From: Phycisphaerae bacterium | GTDB taxonomy: Bacteria; Planctomycetota; Phycisphaerae; Sedimentisphaerales; Anaerohalosphaeraceae | Length of the DNA stretch: 12,432 nt | Assembly (NCBI GenBank): GCA_021736615.1 | Contig: JAIPFN010000168.1 | Coordinates: 1 to 12,432 of the forward strand | Reading direction: 5' to 3' | Shown here: piece by piece, positions 1-7,564 of the stretch | Layout of the letters: each line of letters begins with the position of its first letter | How positions within the stretch are numbered: position 1 is the stretch's first letter | The notes under the pieces: generated by a model | The model's input: the letters and a program-made list of their open reading frames with translations, nothing else | What the model was told of the DNA's origin: nothing | The model's database searches: none | Made by a program: the position numbers and the translations under genes

Positions 1-2
1 AC

Positions 3-29
3 TCAAACTGACCTAATCGGTCAGTTTGA
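3..29. repeat. Perfect 11-bp inverted repeat, candidate operator
   Basis: TCAAACTGACC (3-13) is followed after TAATC by its exact complement GGTCAGTTTGA (19-29). There is no T-tract after it, so it does not look like a terminator. The symmetric ACTGACC/GGTCAGT core resembles a dimeric repressor operator (TetR-like in style), which is inference. The right arm recurs at 158-170. Confidence 0.6.
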
Positions 30-67
30 AATGAATAATGTCTATTGTCTAATGTATAATGAAGGAT

Positions 68-95
68 TCGGCCTGACGGCCGAGGCAATTTTATA
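68..95 (+). terminator. Terminator-like hairpin
   Basis: TCGGCC (68-73) pairs with GGCCGA (78-83) around a TGAC loop. A GGCAATTTTATA tail follows, so there is only a short T-run a few bases downstream. It could end a gene lying left of the window. The layout (GATTCG, stem, CGAGGC, A/T-rich tail) resembles the hairpin at 11678-11700, so it may be a dispersed small repeat. Confidence 0.35.
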
Positions 96-157
96 TAAAT
101 ACACATGTTACGCAAATCCTTTAATTGTAATTGGTTACATTGTTTCACAGGCTGATT

Positions 158-170
158 TCGGTCAGTTTGA
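158..170 (+). repeat. Direct copy of the 17-29 operator arm
   Basis: TCGGTCAGTTTGA at 158-170 is identical to 17-29, 141 bp upstream. The left arm is not conserved here; only a short CTGA-N6-TCAG symmetry remains (152-165). It lies about 55 bp upstream of the predicted promoter at 226-254, so it could be a second, weaker binding site of the same regulator. Confidence 0.45.
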
Positions 171-225
171 GTTATTTATTTCTTCACCCAAGAGAGTCTG
201 TCTGGCACGTGGATTTTGTTTTTGT

Positions 226-254
226 TTGAAATTTTTGGCTGAAGATGTTATAAA
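226..254 (+). promoter_or_regulatory. Predicted sigma70-type promoter of the ebo operon
   Basis: TTGAAA (226-231) and TATAAA (249-254) are separated by exactly 17 bp, each one mismatch from consensus. Transcription would start near 261, giving a leader of about 150 nt before eboD. A second possible -10 box, TATAAT, lies at 357-362 nearer the gene but lacks a recognisable -35. No experimental support is available. Confidence 0.45.
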
Positions 255-410
255 TTGAACATAAAGTACTAGATTAGGGTATATTTTTAAGGTTGCATCC
301 AAATTTCCGGATTAGTGGAATAAAATACGCTGGTAAAGCGTTATTCTGGATGGCGGTATAATATTAACTACCCGTCAACTGTTCAATGGTATCCTTTAGG
401 GCTTAAATAA

Positions 411-1619
411 GTGACATATAAAGACAATTCAATGGATTCAAAGCAGAGTAATACGATCTCTAATCAAAATGTTGAGCAGCCTGGTATAGAGGCTTTCTTT
501 TCTCTGGAGTGCAGGCATCGCCTTTTTTTTACAGAGGACGTGTTTAATTCGGAGAATTCCCTTTTGCCCGATCTTTTGGAACCGACGAGCGATAAAAGGG
601 CCAAAGTGGCGATCTTTATTGATTCCGGAGTCGTCAATACTAATAGTGGTATAATAGACCGTATTAATGCTTTTATACGAGCCCATACCGGCCTGATAGA
701 GTTAGCCGGTGATGTTCAGGTGGTTCCGGGTTCCGAGGAGATTAAAAATGCCCACCGAAATGTCGAGCTTATCCTGAAAGACATCAATAATTTTGGCCTT
801 TGCCGAAAATCCTACGTGATTGTAATTGGCGGCGGGGCGGTTTTGGACGCGGTTGGTTTTGCGGCGGCGATGGCACACAGAGGTATCCGGTTGATTCGAA
901 TCACATCTACAACAATGTCGCAGTGCGATTCGGGCATGGGAGTTAAAAACGGTATTAATGCTTTCGAGAAAAAAAACTTCCTGGGCTTTTTTGCGGTTCC
1001 ATGGGCGGTTATAAACGACGAATCCCTGCTGCGGTCATTGAATGACCGCGACTGGATGCAGGGTTTTTCAGAGATAGTTAAAGTTGCCCTGCTGAAGGAT
1101 TCAGAATTATTTGACAAAATCGCCGGTAATGCTTCAAAGGTCAGGGGGCGTGATCTGAAGGCAGCAATTCCGCTGATTCGCGCGAGCGCGCGGCTGCATT
1201 TTGAGCATATAACACTCAACGGCGATCCGTTTGAACTGCTTAATGCAAGGCCGCTGGATTTTGGTCACTGGTCGGCTCATAAACTTGAGCAGATGACGCA
1301 TTTTGAGCTGGGTCACGGTGAAGCGGTAGCGATCGGCATGGCGATAGATATTACCTATGCCAATCTGATGGGGTGGCTTTCTAACGCCGATCACCAGCGG
1401 ATCATCAACACCCTACGTCAATTGGGCTTTAAGCTTTTCCATCCGGTTATGGAGCATACTTCCTATATCCTCAAGGGCCTTGACGAATTCCGCGAACATC
1501 TTGGAGGAAACCTGGCTATACCAATGATCAGGACTATCGGCGGGACTTTCGATGTACATGAGATAGACAATAACCAAATGCGTAATGCAATCACATACCT
1601 GGCTGATCTGCCGGATTAA
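411..1619 (+). CDS. eboD: EboD-like sugar phosphate cyclase (3-dehydroquinate synthase family)
   Basis: A 402-aa member of the dehydroquinate synthase/sugar phosphate cyclase superfamily, which uses NAD and a divalent metal to cyclise a sugar phosphate. An NAD-binding GGG (140-142) with D146 is visible, then a Lys-containing GVKNG stretch (177-181). Likely metal ligands are E221 (GFSEIVK), H286 (FGHWSAH) and H302 in HGEAVAIGM. The set is complete, so the protein is probably active. Context is decisive: it is the first gene of an ebo cluster rather than an aromatic amino acid operon, so EboD is preferred over AroB. The true substrate of EboD proteins is not known to me; relatives include valiolone-type cyclases. 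The start is uncertain: GTG at 411 has only a weak AGGG about 11 nt upstream, and an in-frame ATG at 432 (395 aa) is equally possible. Confidence 0.85.
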   Translation: MTYKDNSMDSKQSNTISNQNVEQPGIEAFFSLECRHRLFFTEDVFNSENSLLPDLLEPTSDKRAKVAIFIDSGVVNTNSGIIDRINAFIRAHTGLIELAGDVQVVPGSEEIKNAHRNVELILKDINNFGLCRKSYVIVIGGGAVLDAVGFAAAMAHRGIRLIRITSTTMSQCDSGMGVKNGINAFEKKNFLGFFAVPWAVINDESLLRSLNDRDWMQGFSEIVKVALLKDSELFDKIAGNASKVRGRDLKAAIPLIRASARLHFEHITLNGDPFELLNARPLDFGHWSAHKLEQMTHFELGHGEAVAIGMAIDITYANLMGWLSNADHQRIINTLRQLGFKLFHPVMEHTSYILKGLDEFREHLGGNLAIPMIRTIGGTFDVHEIDNNQMRNAITYLADLPD

Positions 1620-1639
1620 TACAAATTAGGGATAAAATT

Positions 1640-1948
1640 ATGTCAGAGTTAAAGTTGGAAAATCCGCTTGGGTCTACAGAAGTCGTGGACCTTTACTTTT
1701 TAGAGCACCGAGCCAAGCTTATCGACATTGGTGCTTTTCTAGACCGTTTACAACGTGCTTGCGATAACGGCGGCACCGAAGATTTCCGTATAAAGGCATT
1801 TTATAGAGCTGCCGGTATAATTACGGATCAGAACCCGGATAAAGCTCGGAGGATGTTGGAAGTTTTCTCTGACTTTTCTTCGACTTTGGCGGATTCGGCA
1901 CCTCAGTCAAAAGGTGCGTCAGGCGCAGCGAAGGAGGGTGTGAAATGA
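1640..1948 (+). CDS. Small conserved-looking protein in the eboA position
   Basis: A 102-aa protein whose family I cannot name with certainty. It starts 20 bp after eboD with AGGGA seven nt before the ATG, and its stop overlaps the eboB start (ATGA), so translation is probably coupled. Residues 16-80 look like a compact helical domain rich in charged and Leu/Ile residues (EHRAKLIDIGAFLDRLQRA, then a second helical stretch ending LEVFSDF). The last 20 residues are a low-complexity Ser/Ala/Gly/Lys tail. There is no signal peptide, membrane segment or cysteine cluster. It occupies the slot of EboA, but EboA proteins as I recall them are roughly twice this length. It may be a shortened EboA or an unrelated small accessory protein of the ebo complex. 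Confidence 0.75.
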   Translation: MSELKLENPLGSTEVVDLYFLEHRAKLIDIGAFLDRLQRACDNGGTEDFRIKAFYRAAGIITDQNPDKARRMLEVFSDFSSTLADSAPQSKGASGAAKEGVK

Positions 1949-2745
1949 GATACATAGACCCGCATATACATCCATCTTCTCGAACTACCGACGATTATCA
2001 ACGAATGGCTTTAACCGGCTGTGTCGCGGTAACTGAGCCTGCCTTCTGGGCCGGGTATGACCGTCAAAGCGCGAGCGGTTTTTATGACTATTATCGACAA
2101 TTGACCGAATACGAACCCAGACGCGCCGCCCAGTATGGTATAAAGCACTTTACCTGGATTTGTATAAATCCTAAAGAAGCCGATGACCCGCAATTTGCCC
2201 GGGAAGTGATGAAGCTTTTTCCGGAGTTTATTAAGAGGCCTTCGGTGCTTGGTATAGGCGAGATCGGTCTGAACAAAAACACAAAAAACGAACTGATCAT
2301 TCTCGAAGAACAGATTGAGTTCGCTGCCGAATATGACCAGATGATCCTGGTGCATACTCCGCATCTGGAAGATAAGCTGAAGGGTACGCGGCTGATAATG
2401 GACGCTATGGAAAACAACGGCAATATCGATCCAGAGCGGGTAATGATCGACCATGCCGAAGAGCATACGGTCGGGGAGATACTTGACCGCGGTTTCTGGG
2501 CGGGACTGACTATCTATCCCAACACAAAATGTACGCCGCAAAGAGCAGCCGATATTTTAGAGATATATGGCGGAGAGCGAATCTGGGTCAACTCTGCCGC
2601 GGACTGGGGGCCTTCGGATCCTTTGAGCGTTCCGAAATGCGGATACGAATTGCAGCGGAGGGGGCATTCGGAAGATTTTGTCAACAAAGCTATATTCGAC
2701 AATCCAAAAACCTTCCTGGGGCAAAACGAAAGGTTTAGCATTTAA
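1945..2745 (+). CDS. eboB: EboB-like TatD-family metal-dependent hydrolase
   Basis: A 266-aa TIM-barrel hydrolase of the TatD/amidohydrolase type. The metal ligands expected for the family can all be placed: H7 and H9 (DPHIH), E106 (GIGEIGLN), H137 (LVHTPH), H170 (MIDHAEEH) and D220 (NSAADWG). It should therefore bind a dinuclear metal centre and hydrolyse an ester or phosphoester bond; the substrate is unknown. There is no signal peptide, so it is probably cytoplasmic. The start is well supported by AAGGAGG (1931-1937) seven nt upstream, and the 4-nt ATGA overlap with the preceding gene marks a single transcript. The EboB name rests on its place between eboD and eboE. A housekeeping TatD nuclease is less likely in this setting. 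Confidence 0.88.
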   Translation: MRYIDPHIHPSSRTTDDYQRMALTGCVAVTEPAFWAGYDRQSASGFYDYYRQLTEYEPRRAAQYGIKHFTWICINPKEADDPQFAREVMKLFPEFIKRPSVLGIGEIGLNKNTKNELIILEEQIEFAAEYDQMILVHTPHLEDKLKGTRLIMDAMENNGNIDPERVMIDHAEEHTVGEILDRGFWAGLTIYPNTKCTPQRAADILEIYGGERIWVNSAADWGPSDPLSVPKCGYELQRRGHSEDFVNKAIFDNPKTFLGQNERFSI

Positions 2746-2746
2746 G

Positions 2747-3916
2747 ATGAAAGACACCCCGCGGCCAGGTGCGATTAGCGGATATTGCAGTAATGTCCAT
2801 GCCGGCAGCAATCTCGATGAGACTATCGCTAATCTTGCCGAACACACGCTGAACGTTAAACAGATCGTTTCGCCGGATGAACCTATGGGCGTTGGGTTGT
2901 GGTTGTCTGCTAAGTCGGCGCATGCGATCAGCAGCGAAAAGAGACTTACTGAGTTCAAGAATTTCCTCGATGAAAATGACTTGATACCGTTTACGTTTAA
3001 CGGATTTCCTTATGGTGATTTTCATGCACCGGTTGTTAAGCATAAGGTTTATCGGCCTGATTGGACGACTGCCGAGCGATTCGATTATACTATCGAATTG
3101 GCAATTATTCTGTCGCAACTAATCGACGAAGGGGGACATGCTAGCATCTCGACTTTGCCGCTGGGCTGGCCGGGTGAATCCCGCAGCGATTGGCCCTATG
3201 AGCAAGCGGCCGGGCAACTGCTTAATCTGACGCAATCACTTCGCATACTCGAAGAAGCTACCGGGCGATATATAAGCGTATCGCTCGAACCGGAACCTGG
3301 CTGCCTGCTTGATACCGCTGATGATGTTATTTCGTTTTTTAACGATCATCTGCTTGGTAAGGGCAGGGATGACACCGTTTTGCGATATTTGGGGGTTTGT
3401 CATGATATTTGCCATAGTGCTGTGATGTTTGAGCCTCAACTTGAAACGATTAAAGCTTACGCGGGTGCGGGCATTGAAATTTTCAAGGTGCATGTGTCGT
3501 CTGCTGTTGAAGCTGATTTTACTGAAATGTCTGACGCAGACAAGATTGAGGCTTTGAAACAGTTACGAAATTTTCATGAACCAAGGTATCTTCATCAGAC
3601 TTCTATACACAAGGGCGATTATACTCTCTTTTATGAAGACCTGATCAATGCTATTGATGCTCAGCAGCCGTCGCATATCTGGCGGAGTCATTTTCATGTG
3701 CCGATCTATCTGGAGACTCTGGATTTGCTGCGGCCTACACAAAATGACATTATCGAAGGGATGCAGGCGATAAAGGAATATTCTGACTGCAGTACATTCG
3801 AGATCGAGACATACGCCTGGGGCGTGTTGCCGAAGCAATTACAGGTTCCCATCCTTGCTGAAGGAATTGCCGCGGAATTGCAATGGTTCAAAGAGACATT
3901 CAGCGGGAGCGTATGA
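2747..3916 (+). CDS. eboE: EboE-like metabolite traffic protein (xylose-isomerase-like TIM barrel)
   Basis: A 389-aa protein starting one base after the eboB stop. The in-frame TTG at 2678, inside eboB, is an unlikely start. The fold appears to be a xylose-isomerase/AP-endonuclease type TIM barrel. Acidic and His residues that could bind metal sit at strand ends: E181 and E183 (SLEPEPG), H219, D220 and H223 (CHDICHS), H249 (FKVHVSS), H315 and H317 (SHFHVP), and E352 and E354 (FEIETYAW). Length and these motifs match what I recall of EboE proteins. The reaction is not established; the family name reflects the link of ebo genes to metabolite export. No signal peptide or membrane segment is visible. 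Its end overlaps the eboC start. Confidence 0.87.
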   Translation: MKDTPRPGAISGYCSNVHAGSNLDETIANLAEHTLNVKQIVSPDEPMGVGLWLSAKSAHAISSEKRLTEFKNFLDENDLIPFTFNGFPYGDFHAPVVKHKVYRPDWTTAERFDYTIELAIILSQLIDEGGHASISTLPLGWPGESRSDWPYEQAAGQLLNLTQSLRILEEATGRYISVSLEPEPGCLLDTADDVISFFNDHLLGKGRDDTVLRYLGVCHDICHSAVMFEPQLETIKAYAGAGIEIFKVHVSSAVEADFTEMSDADKIEALKQLRNFHEPRYLHQTSIHKGDYTLFYEDLINAIDAQQPSHIWRSHFHVPIYLETLDLLRPTQNDIIEGMQAIKEYSDCSTFEIETYAWGVLPKQLQVPILAEGIAAELQWFKETFSGSV

Positions 3917-4806
3917 TGGGGTCTGTGAGGAGAATACTTTTTGACTATGCCAAGCTGATGCGGGTTTCGAACCTGCCGACTTGCCTGGCTAATGTGCTGA
4001 CAGGCGCGGCGATCGGAATGCAGTTTCAGCAGCCGTCCATATTTAAAATTGTGTCTCTTGTGATTGTTATTTGCTGTTACTATTGTGGCGGAATGATTCT
4101 CAATGACCTTTGCGATATTAAATATGACAAGGCCCATAGATCCAATCGGCCTCTGGTAACCGGCGAAGTTTCTTTTCGCAGTGCTATGATAGTCACAGCC
4201 GTACTTTTCATCTTGGCAACAGTAATCTTATTCATCATAGCACCACACGCCTTACCATCGGCAAGTGTTTTGTTGATTTTCATTGTCATATATGACTTCA
4301 GGCACAAAAAACACAGTTCAAGCATCGTATACATGGCTGCATGCCGTTCACTGGTGTATATAATTTGCACCATTGCCGTTGCCTATCCGTCGCAATCTTC
4401 CGACGCTTTTACGGCAAGTTTTCCATTTGCAATAATAATCGGATTCTATACACTTGTAATTACCATCGTCGCTCGCATGGAAAACAGTTTTCGCATCGAC
4501 TGGCGTAAATGGCTCTCTATCGCGATGCCGCTGGCTCTGTATGCAATATTGTTTTTTGTCCGTCCGTCACGGCCCGTCTATGCTGTAATTGCCGCGATGG
4601 GGTTGGGCTATTGGATGTTGACTGCCTGCCGGTTTGTTTTTGTTAAACCGCCAAGGATCAAGCACGCCGTACTTACATGGCTTTCCGGGATGTGTCTGGT
4701 TGATGCGTGGTTTTTGACTGTGCTCGATCAGCCGATGCTTGCAATTATAGCCGGAGTATGTTTTATTATTACCGTATATGGACATAAACGAATTTCAGGA
4801 ACCTAG
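3913..4806 (+). CDS. eboC: EboC-like UbiA-superfamily prenyltransferase
   Basis: An integral membrane protein of 297 aa with about eight hydrophobic segments. The first Asp-rich motif is intact (N64-D65-L-C-D68-I-K-Y-D72), as expected for Mg2+/prenyl diphosphate binding in UbiA enzymes. A second, shorter motif, YDFRHKKH (127-134), lies in the position of the UbiA DxxxK-type loop. It would attach a prenyl chain to a small acceptor at the inner membrane; the acceptor is unknown. The chosen ATG overlaps the eboE stop (ATGA). GGGAG at 3905-3909 is better spaced for the adjacent ATG at 3916, while an upstream in-frame ATG at 3883 would need a 34-nt overlap. As the only membrane enzyme of the cluster, it probably anchors the product to a lipid or makes it lipophilic. 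Confidence 0.87.
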   Translation: MMGSVRRILFDYAKLMRVSNLPTCLANVLTGAAIGMQFQQPSIFKIVSLVIVICCYYCGGMILNDLCDIKYDKAHRSNRPLVTGEVSFRSAMIVTAVLFILATVILFIIAPHALPSASVLLIFIVIYDFRHKKHSSSIVYMAACRSLVYIICTIAVAYPSQSSDAFTASFPFAIIIGFYTLVITIVARMENSFRIDWRKWLSIAMPLALYAILFFVRPSRPVYAVIAAMGLGYWMLTACRFVFVKPPRIKHAVLTWLSGMCLVDAWFLTVLDQPMLAIIAGVCFIITVYGHKRISGT

Positions 4807-4820
4807 CAGGCCAGGCCTGC
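4806..4820. repeat. Inverted repeat after eboC
   Basis: GCAGGCC and GGCCTGC flank a single A (4813), beginning at the last base of the eboC stop codon. In RNA this would form a 5-bp stem with a CCAGG loop. No T-tract follows, so it is not a standard terminator; it may stabilise or partly uncouple the upstream message before eboF. Confidence 0.4.
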
Positions 4821-4905
4821 AGCGAATAGGCGAACATAATGCTTATCTCATTTGTTGAAGTAATATGATTGCTTTGTGTTCGGATTCATTTGAAAGAGAA
4901 TAATC

Positions 4906-6279
4906 ATGTCAAAATCTGTTGCAGTAATATTAGTCGTAGGTCTGAACCGCTCGCTTATAACCGATGCGGCTCCAAATATACAAGCATTTGCTAATTCGGG
5001 GACTCTCAGGACGCTTAAGCCTGTTTTGCCAGCTGTTACTTGCAGCGTTCAGTCGAGTATGCTTACCGGGCTGGATGTTTGCGATCATGGGATTGTGGCT
5101 AACGGGTGGTATAACCATGATATGAGCGAGATTCAGTTCTGGAAACAATCCAACAAACTGGTGCAGGGCGATAAGGTTTGGGACAATGCCCGCAAGATCG
5201 ATCCAGCGATAACGACTTTGAATATGTTCTGGTGGTACAACATGTACTCGACGGCGGACTATTCGGTTACTCCGCGTCCGATGTATAAGGCCGACGGGCG
5301 AAAGATTCCTGATTGCTATTCGAGTCCCGGCTATCTTCGCGATGAATTGCAGGAAAAGCTTGGTACTTTTCCTTTGTTTAATTTCTGGGGGCCGGCGACT
5401 TCGATCAAATCTACCCGCTGGATAGCTGACGCGACAATGCACTCGCACGAAAAACTTGATACTAACCTGACGCTGGTATACCTGCCGCACCTTGATTATG
5501 GTTTGCAGAAGCTTGGACCCAATCATCCCGATATACCTAAGCATGTTGCAGAGGTCGATGCCGTGGTGGGTGAGTTGATCGAGTATTTCAGGTCACGCTC
5601 TGTAACGCCGATCATTGTCAGCGAATACGGTATTGAGCCTGTAGAGAAACCGGTACACATAAACCGTTGGCTTAGAGAGGCCGGTGCGATTGAGGTTCGT
5701 AAAGAGCAGGGGCTTGAACTGCTGGACGCTGGGGCCTGTAAAGCTTTTGCTGTTGCCGACCATCAAGTTGCTCATGTGTATATCAAGAATTCGGCGGAAC
5801 TGGAAAAGTATAGAACTCTTTGCAGTAACATCGAAGGTGTTGAGGCGGTGTATGATAAACAGCAGCAAAAGGGACTCAGGATCGACCATCGTCGCAGCGG
5901 CGATTTGGTGTGCGTAGCCGAAAAGGGGTGCTGGTTTACTTACTATTACTGGCTGGATGACGCGGTTGCGCCGGATTTTGCCCGCTGTGTGGATATTCAT
6001 CGCAAGCCGGGGTATGATCCGTGTGAACTGTTTCTTGACCCGGCGATTGCATCGCCCAAATTAAAGATCGCAAAGAAACTGATCCAAAAGAAGCTTGGGT
6101 TCCGCACGCTTATGGACGTGATACCTCTTGACGCCTCGCTGGTGAAGGGATCGCACGGTCGAACGGATATGCCGGAGGAACTCGAACCGATAATAGTCGC
6201 CCCGGACGACCTTAACATCTCGCAGTCGGAGATACCGTGCGGGCAATTACACTCTATTATACTTGAGCATCTGCAATAG
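4906..6279 (+). CDS. eboF: EboF-like alkaline phosphatase/nucleotide pyrophosphatase family protein
   Basis: A 457-aa protein of the alkaline phosphatase superfamily, nucleotide pyrophosphatase/phosphodiesterase (NPP) branch. The nucleophile motif is clear (PAVTC, T45). Also visible are LPHLDY (D197), SEYGI (239-243), VDIHRKPGYDP (D363, H365) and GSHGR (H417). Several standard metal-ligand positions look changed: the DG of the first strand is V11-G12, the second ligand after D197 is Q201, and the usual SDHG is SEYG. Function on a phosphorylated intermediate of the ebo product is inference. There is no cleavable signal peptide; the N-terminus is the first beta strand. It lies 99 bp after eboC with AAGAGA before the ATG, the largest gap in the cluster. 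It is the likely last ebo gene because the next gene runs the other way. Confidence 0.85.
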   Translation: MSKSVAVILVVGLNRSLITDAAPNIQAFANSGTLRTLKPVLPAVTCSVQSSMLTGLDVCDHGIVANGWYNHDMSEIQFWKQSNKLVQGDKVWDNARKIDPAITTLNMFWWYNMYSTADYSVTPRPMYKADGRKIPDCYSSPGYLRDELQEKLGTFPLFNFWGPATSIKSTRWIADATMHSHEKLDTNLTLVYLPHLDYGLQKLGPNHPDIPKHVAEVDAVVGELIEYFRSRSVTPIIVSEYGIEPVEKPVHINRWLREAGAIEVRKEQGLELLDAGACKAFAVADHQVAHVYIKNSAELEKYRTLCSNIEGVEAVYDKQQQKGLRIDHRRSGDLVCVAEKGCWFTYYYWLDDAVAPDFARCVDIHRKPGYDPCELFLDPAIASPKLKIAKKLIQKKLGFRTLMDVIPLDASLVKGSHGRTDMPEELEPIIVAPDDLNISQSEIPCGQLHSIILEHLQ

Positions 6280-6286
6280 TCACGGT

Positions 6287-6307
6287 ACCGGCTAAGTGTT
6301 TGCCGGG
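6287..6307. terminator. Possible bidirectional terminator between eboF and nrpR
   Basis: CCGGC (6288-6292) and GCCGG (6302-6306) form a GC-rich stem around a 9-nt loop in the 36-bp gap between two convergent genes. T-tracts on either side are poor, so termination may be weak or use another mechanism. Position is the main support. Confidence 0.4.
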
Positions 6308-6315
6308 TAATAGTT

Positions 6316-7323
6316 CTATCCGATTATTTTGCCAAGCTTCAACGGCAGGTCTTCGTAACTAAACAGTCTGTCGTATTCGACGAACGCAGATATCGCACGT
6401 GAAAAAACTCTATGTTCCTTTTCTTCAAGGATTGCAATAGGATTTAGCCCTCCGACTAGTATTACTCCGACTCTGCCTTGCGAAACGGGTATCTCAAGCA
6501 ATGGTTGGCCGGGCAGGCCGATTTCCATTATCGCACCCAGACCGATCTCTATTAGTCGCTGGTTAATGTTGACCAGTCTTTCCCTGCTTTCAGAAGGTAC
6601 CTCCCTGAAACTGGCCCCGATAAGGCCGTTACCGTTTTTAACTGCACCGTGATAATCTGTCATTCCGCTTCTTATGAAAACTTCAAGCGGATCTATGCTT
6701 GTCCCGTCATAGTGGATCATTTCGACAAACCTGAAAGCTTTCCCATTGGTAAGTTTCAAAAGTCCGCCAAATCTCGAAGCCATCGGTATCCCGTGTTTAA
6801 GCAGAATTCCGTTGACGGTAATCGAGCAAACCGTACAAAATCCGACTTTGCCTTTGGGTACAGTATGTTCTCCGATCACTTCGCCTGGGCCGGCTAGCAT
6901 TAGCAATTTTCCCATCCCATAGCCATACTTGAATACTTCGCCTATTTTTTCGACATAACTCATGAGAAGATTCTGGTCTACTATCGAGGTGTTTATGACG
7001 ACTTTTCCAGAGCATGTGGGCAGGTCAAAGTTCATATTGTATATCATTTGATCGATCTTGGCAGAAAGATACCCCGGCCGCTGCATGATTTGTGATGAAT
7101 GCAATTCAGATTGTCCCACGTCAGAAAGCGTCCTGCCTTTTTTGCCATGAGATATTGTCAATCCTTCCTTGTCCATCTCGTTAAGGTATAGCCTGATCGA
7201 CCTTTCGCTGATATTAATTCCAGATGCTGTGAGCAGTTCGGATAATTTTTTCGAACTAACGGGCGCTGTTTGGCCCTTTAGCGCATTTAATATCGCAAGC
7301 CTTTTGTTTGACTTAATGCTCAT
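6316..7323 (-). CDS. nrpR: NrpR-family transcriptional repressor (HTH + DUF128)
   Basis: A 335-aa regulator. Residues 1-70 form a winged-helix domain of the type found before DUF128 (KRLAILNAL, then SERSIRLYLNEM as the likely recognition helix). The rest is one NrpR/DUF128 domain with typical stretches such as SRFGGLL, YDGTSIDPLEVFI, GASFREVP and VGGLNPIA. In methanogenic archaea NrpR represses nitrogen assimilation genes and is released by 2-oxoglutarate; many archaeal proteins carry two such domains, this one a single copy. The ATG at 7323 is preferred over an in-frame TTG at 7347 because AAGGAA lies about six nt upstream of it. It is divergent from gdhA, and matching palindromes lie in the shared intergenic region, so gdhA and nrpR itself are the probable targets. 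Confidence 0.88.
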   Translation of the reverse strand: MSIKSNKRLAILNALKGQTAPVSSKKLSELLTASGINISERSIRLYLNEMDKEGLTISHGKKGRTLSDVGQSELHSSQIMQRPGYLSAKIDQMIYNMNFDLPTCSGKVVINTSIVDQNLLMSYVEKIGEVFKYGYGMGKLLMLAGPGEVIGEHTVPKGKVGFCTVCSITVNGILLKHGIPMASRFGGLLKLTNGKAFRFVEMIHYDGTSIDPLEVFIRSGMTDYHGAVKNGNGLIGASFREVPSESRERLVNINQRLIEIGLGAIMEIGLPGQPLLEIPVSQGRVGVILVGGLNPIAILEEKEHRVFSRAISAFVEYDRLFSYEDLPLKLGKIIG

Positions 7324-7342
7324 AATTGTTTCCTTATGAAAA

Positions 7343-7357
7343 GGCAATTCAGCCGAA
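7343..7357. promoter_or_regulatory. Candidate NrpR site upstream of nrpR
   Basis: GGCAATTCAGCCGAA has GGC-N6-GCC symmetry and matches 13 of 15 bases of the site at 7444-7458. It lies 20 bp before the nrpR ATG, inside the predicted 5' leader, where a bound repressor could block its own transcription. Function is inferred from similarity. Confidence 0.4.
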
Positions 7358-7401
7358 TAATTTCATTGAATCTGTGTTTATGCGTTCTATTGTAATAGAT
7401 G

Positions 7402-7428
7402 TTCGGCAGAAAATAAAGATAATTGCCG
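7402..7428. promoter_or_regulatory. Spaced inverted half-sites TTCGGCA / TTGCCG
   Basis: TTCGGCA (7402-7408) and TTGCCG (7423-7428) are inverted copies of the half-site seen in the neighbouring palindromes. A possible minus-strand -10 box, TACAAT, reads from 7394 to 7389, so the first half-site would fall in the spacer of an nrpR promoter. The -35 is not recognisable, so the promoter is tentative. Confidence 0.3.
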
Positions 7429-7441
7429 GAAAAGTTGTGTA

Positions 7442-7458
7442 TTGGCAATTTTGCCGAA
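7442..7458. promoter_or_regulatory. Candidate NrpR operator, nearly perfect palindrome
   Basis: TTGGCAATTTTGCCGAA contains GGCAA-TT-TTGCC (7444-7455), symmetric at 10 of 12 positions, and TTGG/CCGAA flanks that extend the half-site. It lies midway in the nrpR-gdhA intergenic region. The GGCA/TGCC arms match the operator at 7596-7609, though the spacer is 4 instead of 6. Confidence 0.45.
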
Positions 7459-7564
7459 TCTTAAAAGTGAAGTTGCCTAGCCACTGTCTCACGTGTATAG
7501 TTGCTTTTCGACGTTTTAATCGCTCTTTATGTAATATTATTTGCTGAATATTAATAGATTTCGC

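Noticed and set aside
31..258. 75-codon open frame at the left end
   Set aside because: It has no ribosome binding site, no recognisable domain and skewed Cys/Phe/Tyr content typical of AT-rich noncoding DNA, and it covers two hairpin/repeat elements and the predicted promoter.
411..1619. AroB (shikimate pathway dehydroquinate synthase)
   Set aside because: The superfamily motifs fit, but the gene lies in an ebo cluster with no aromatic biosynthesis neighbours, so EboD is the better call.
2678..2746. Upstream TTG start for eboE
   Set aside because: It would add 23 residues read out of frame inside eboB; the ATG at 2747, one base after the eboB stop, fits family length better.
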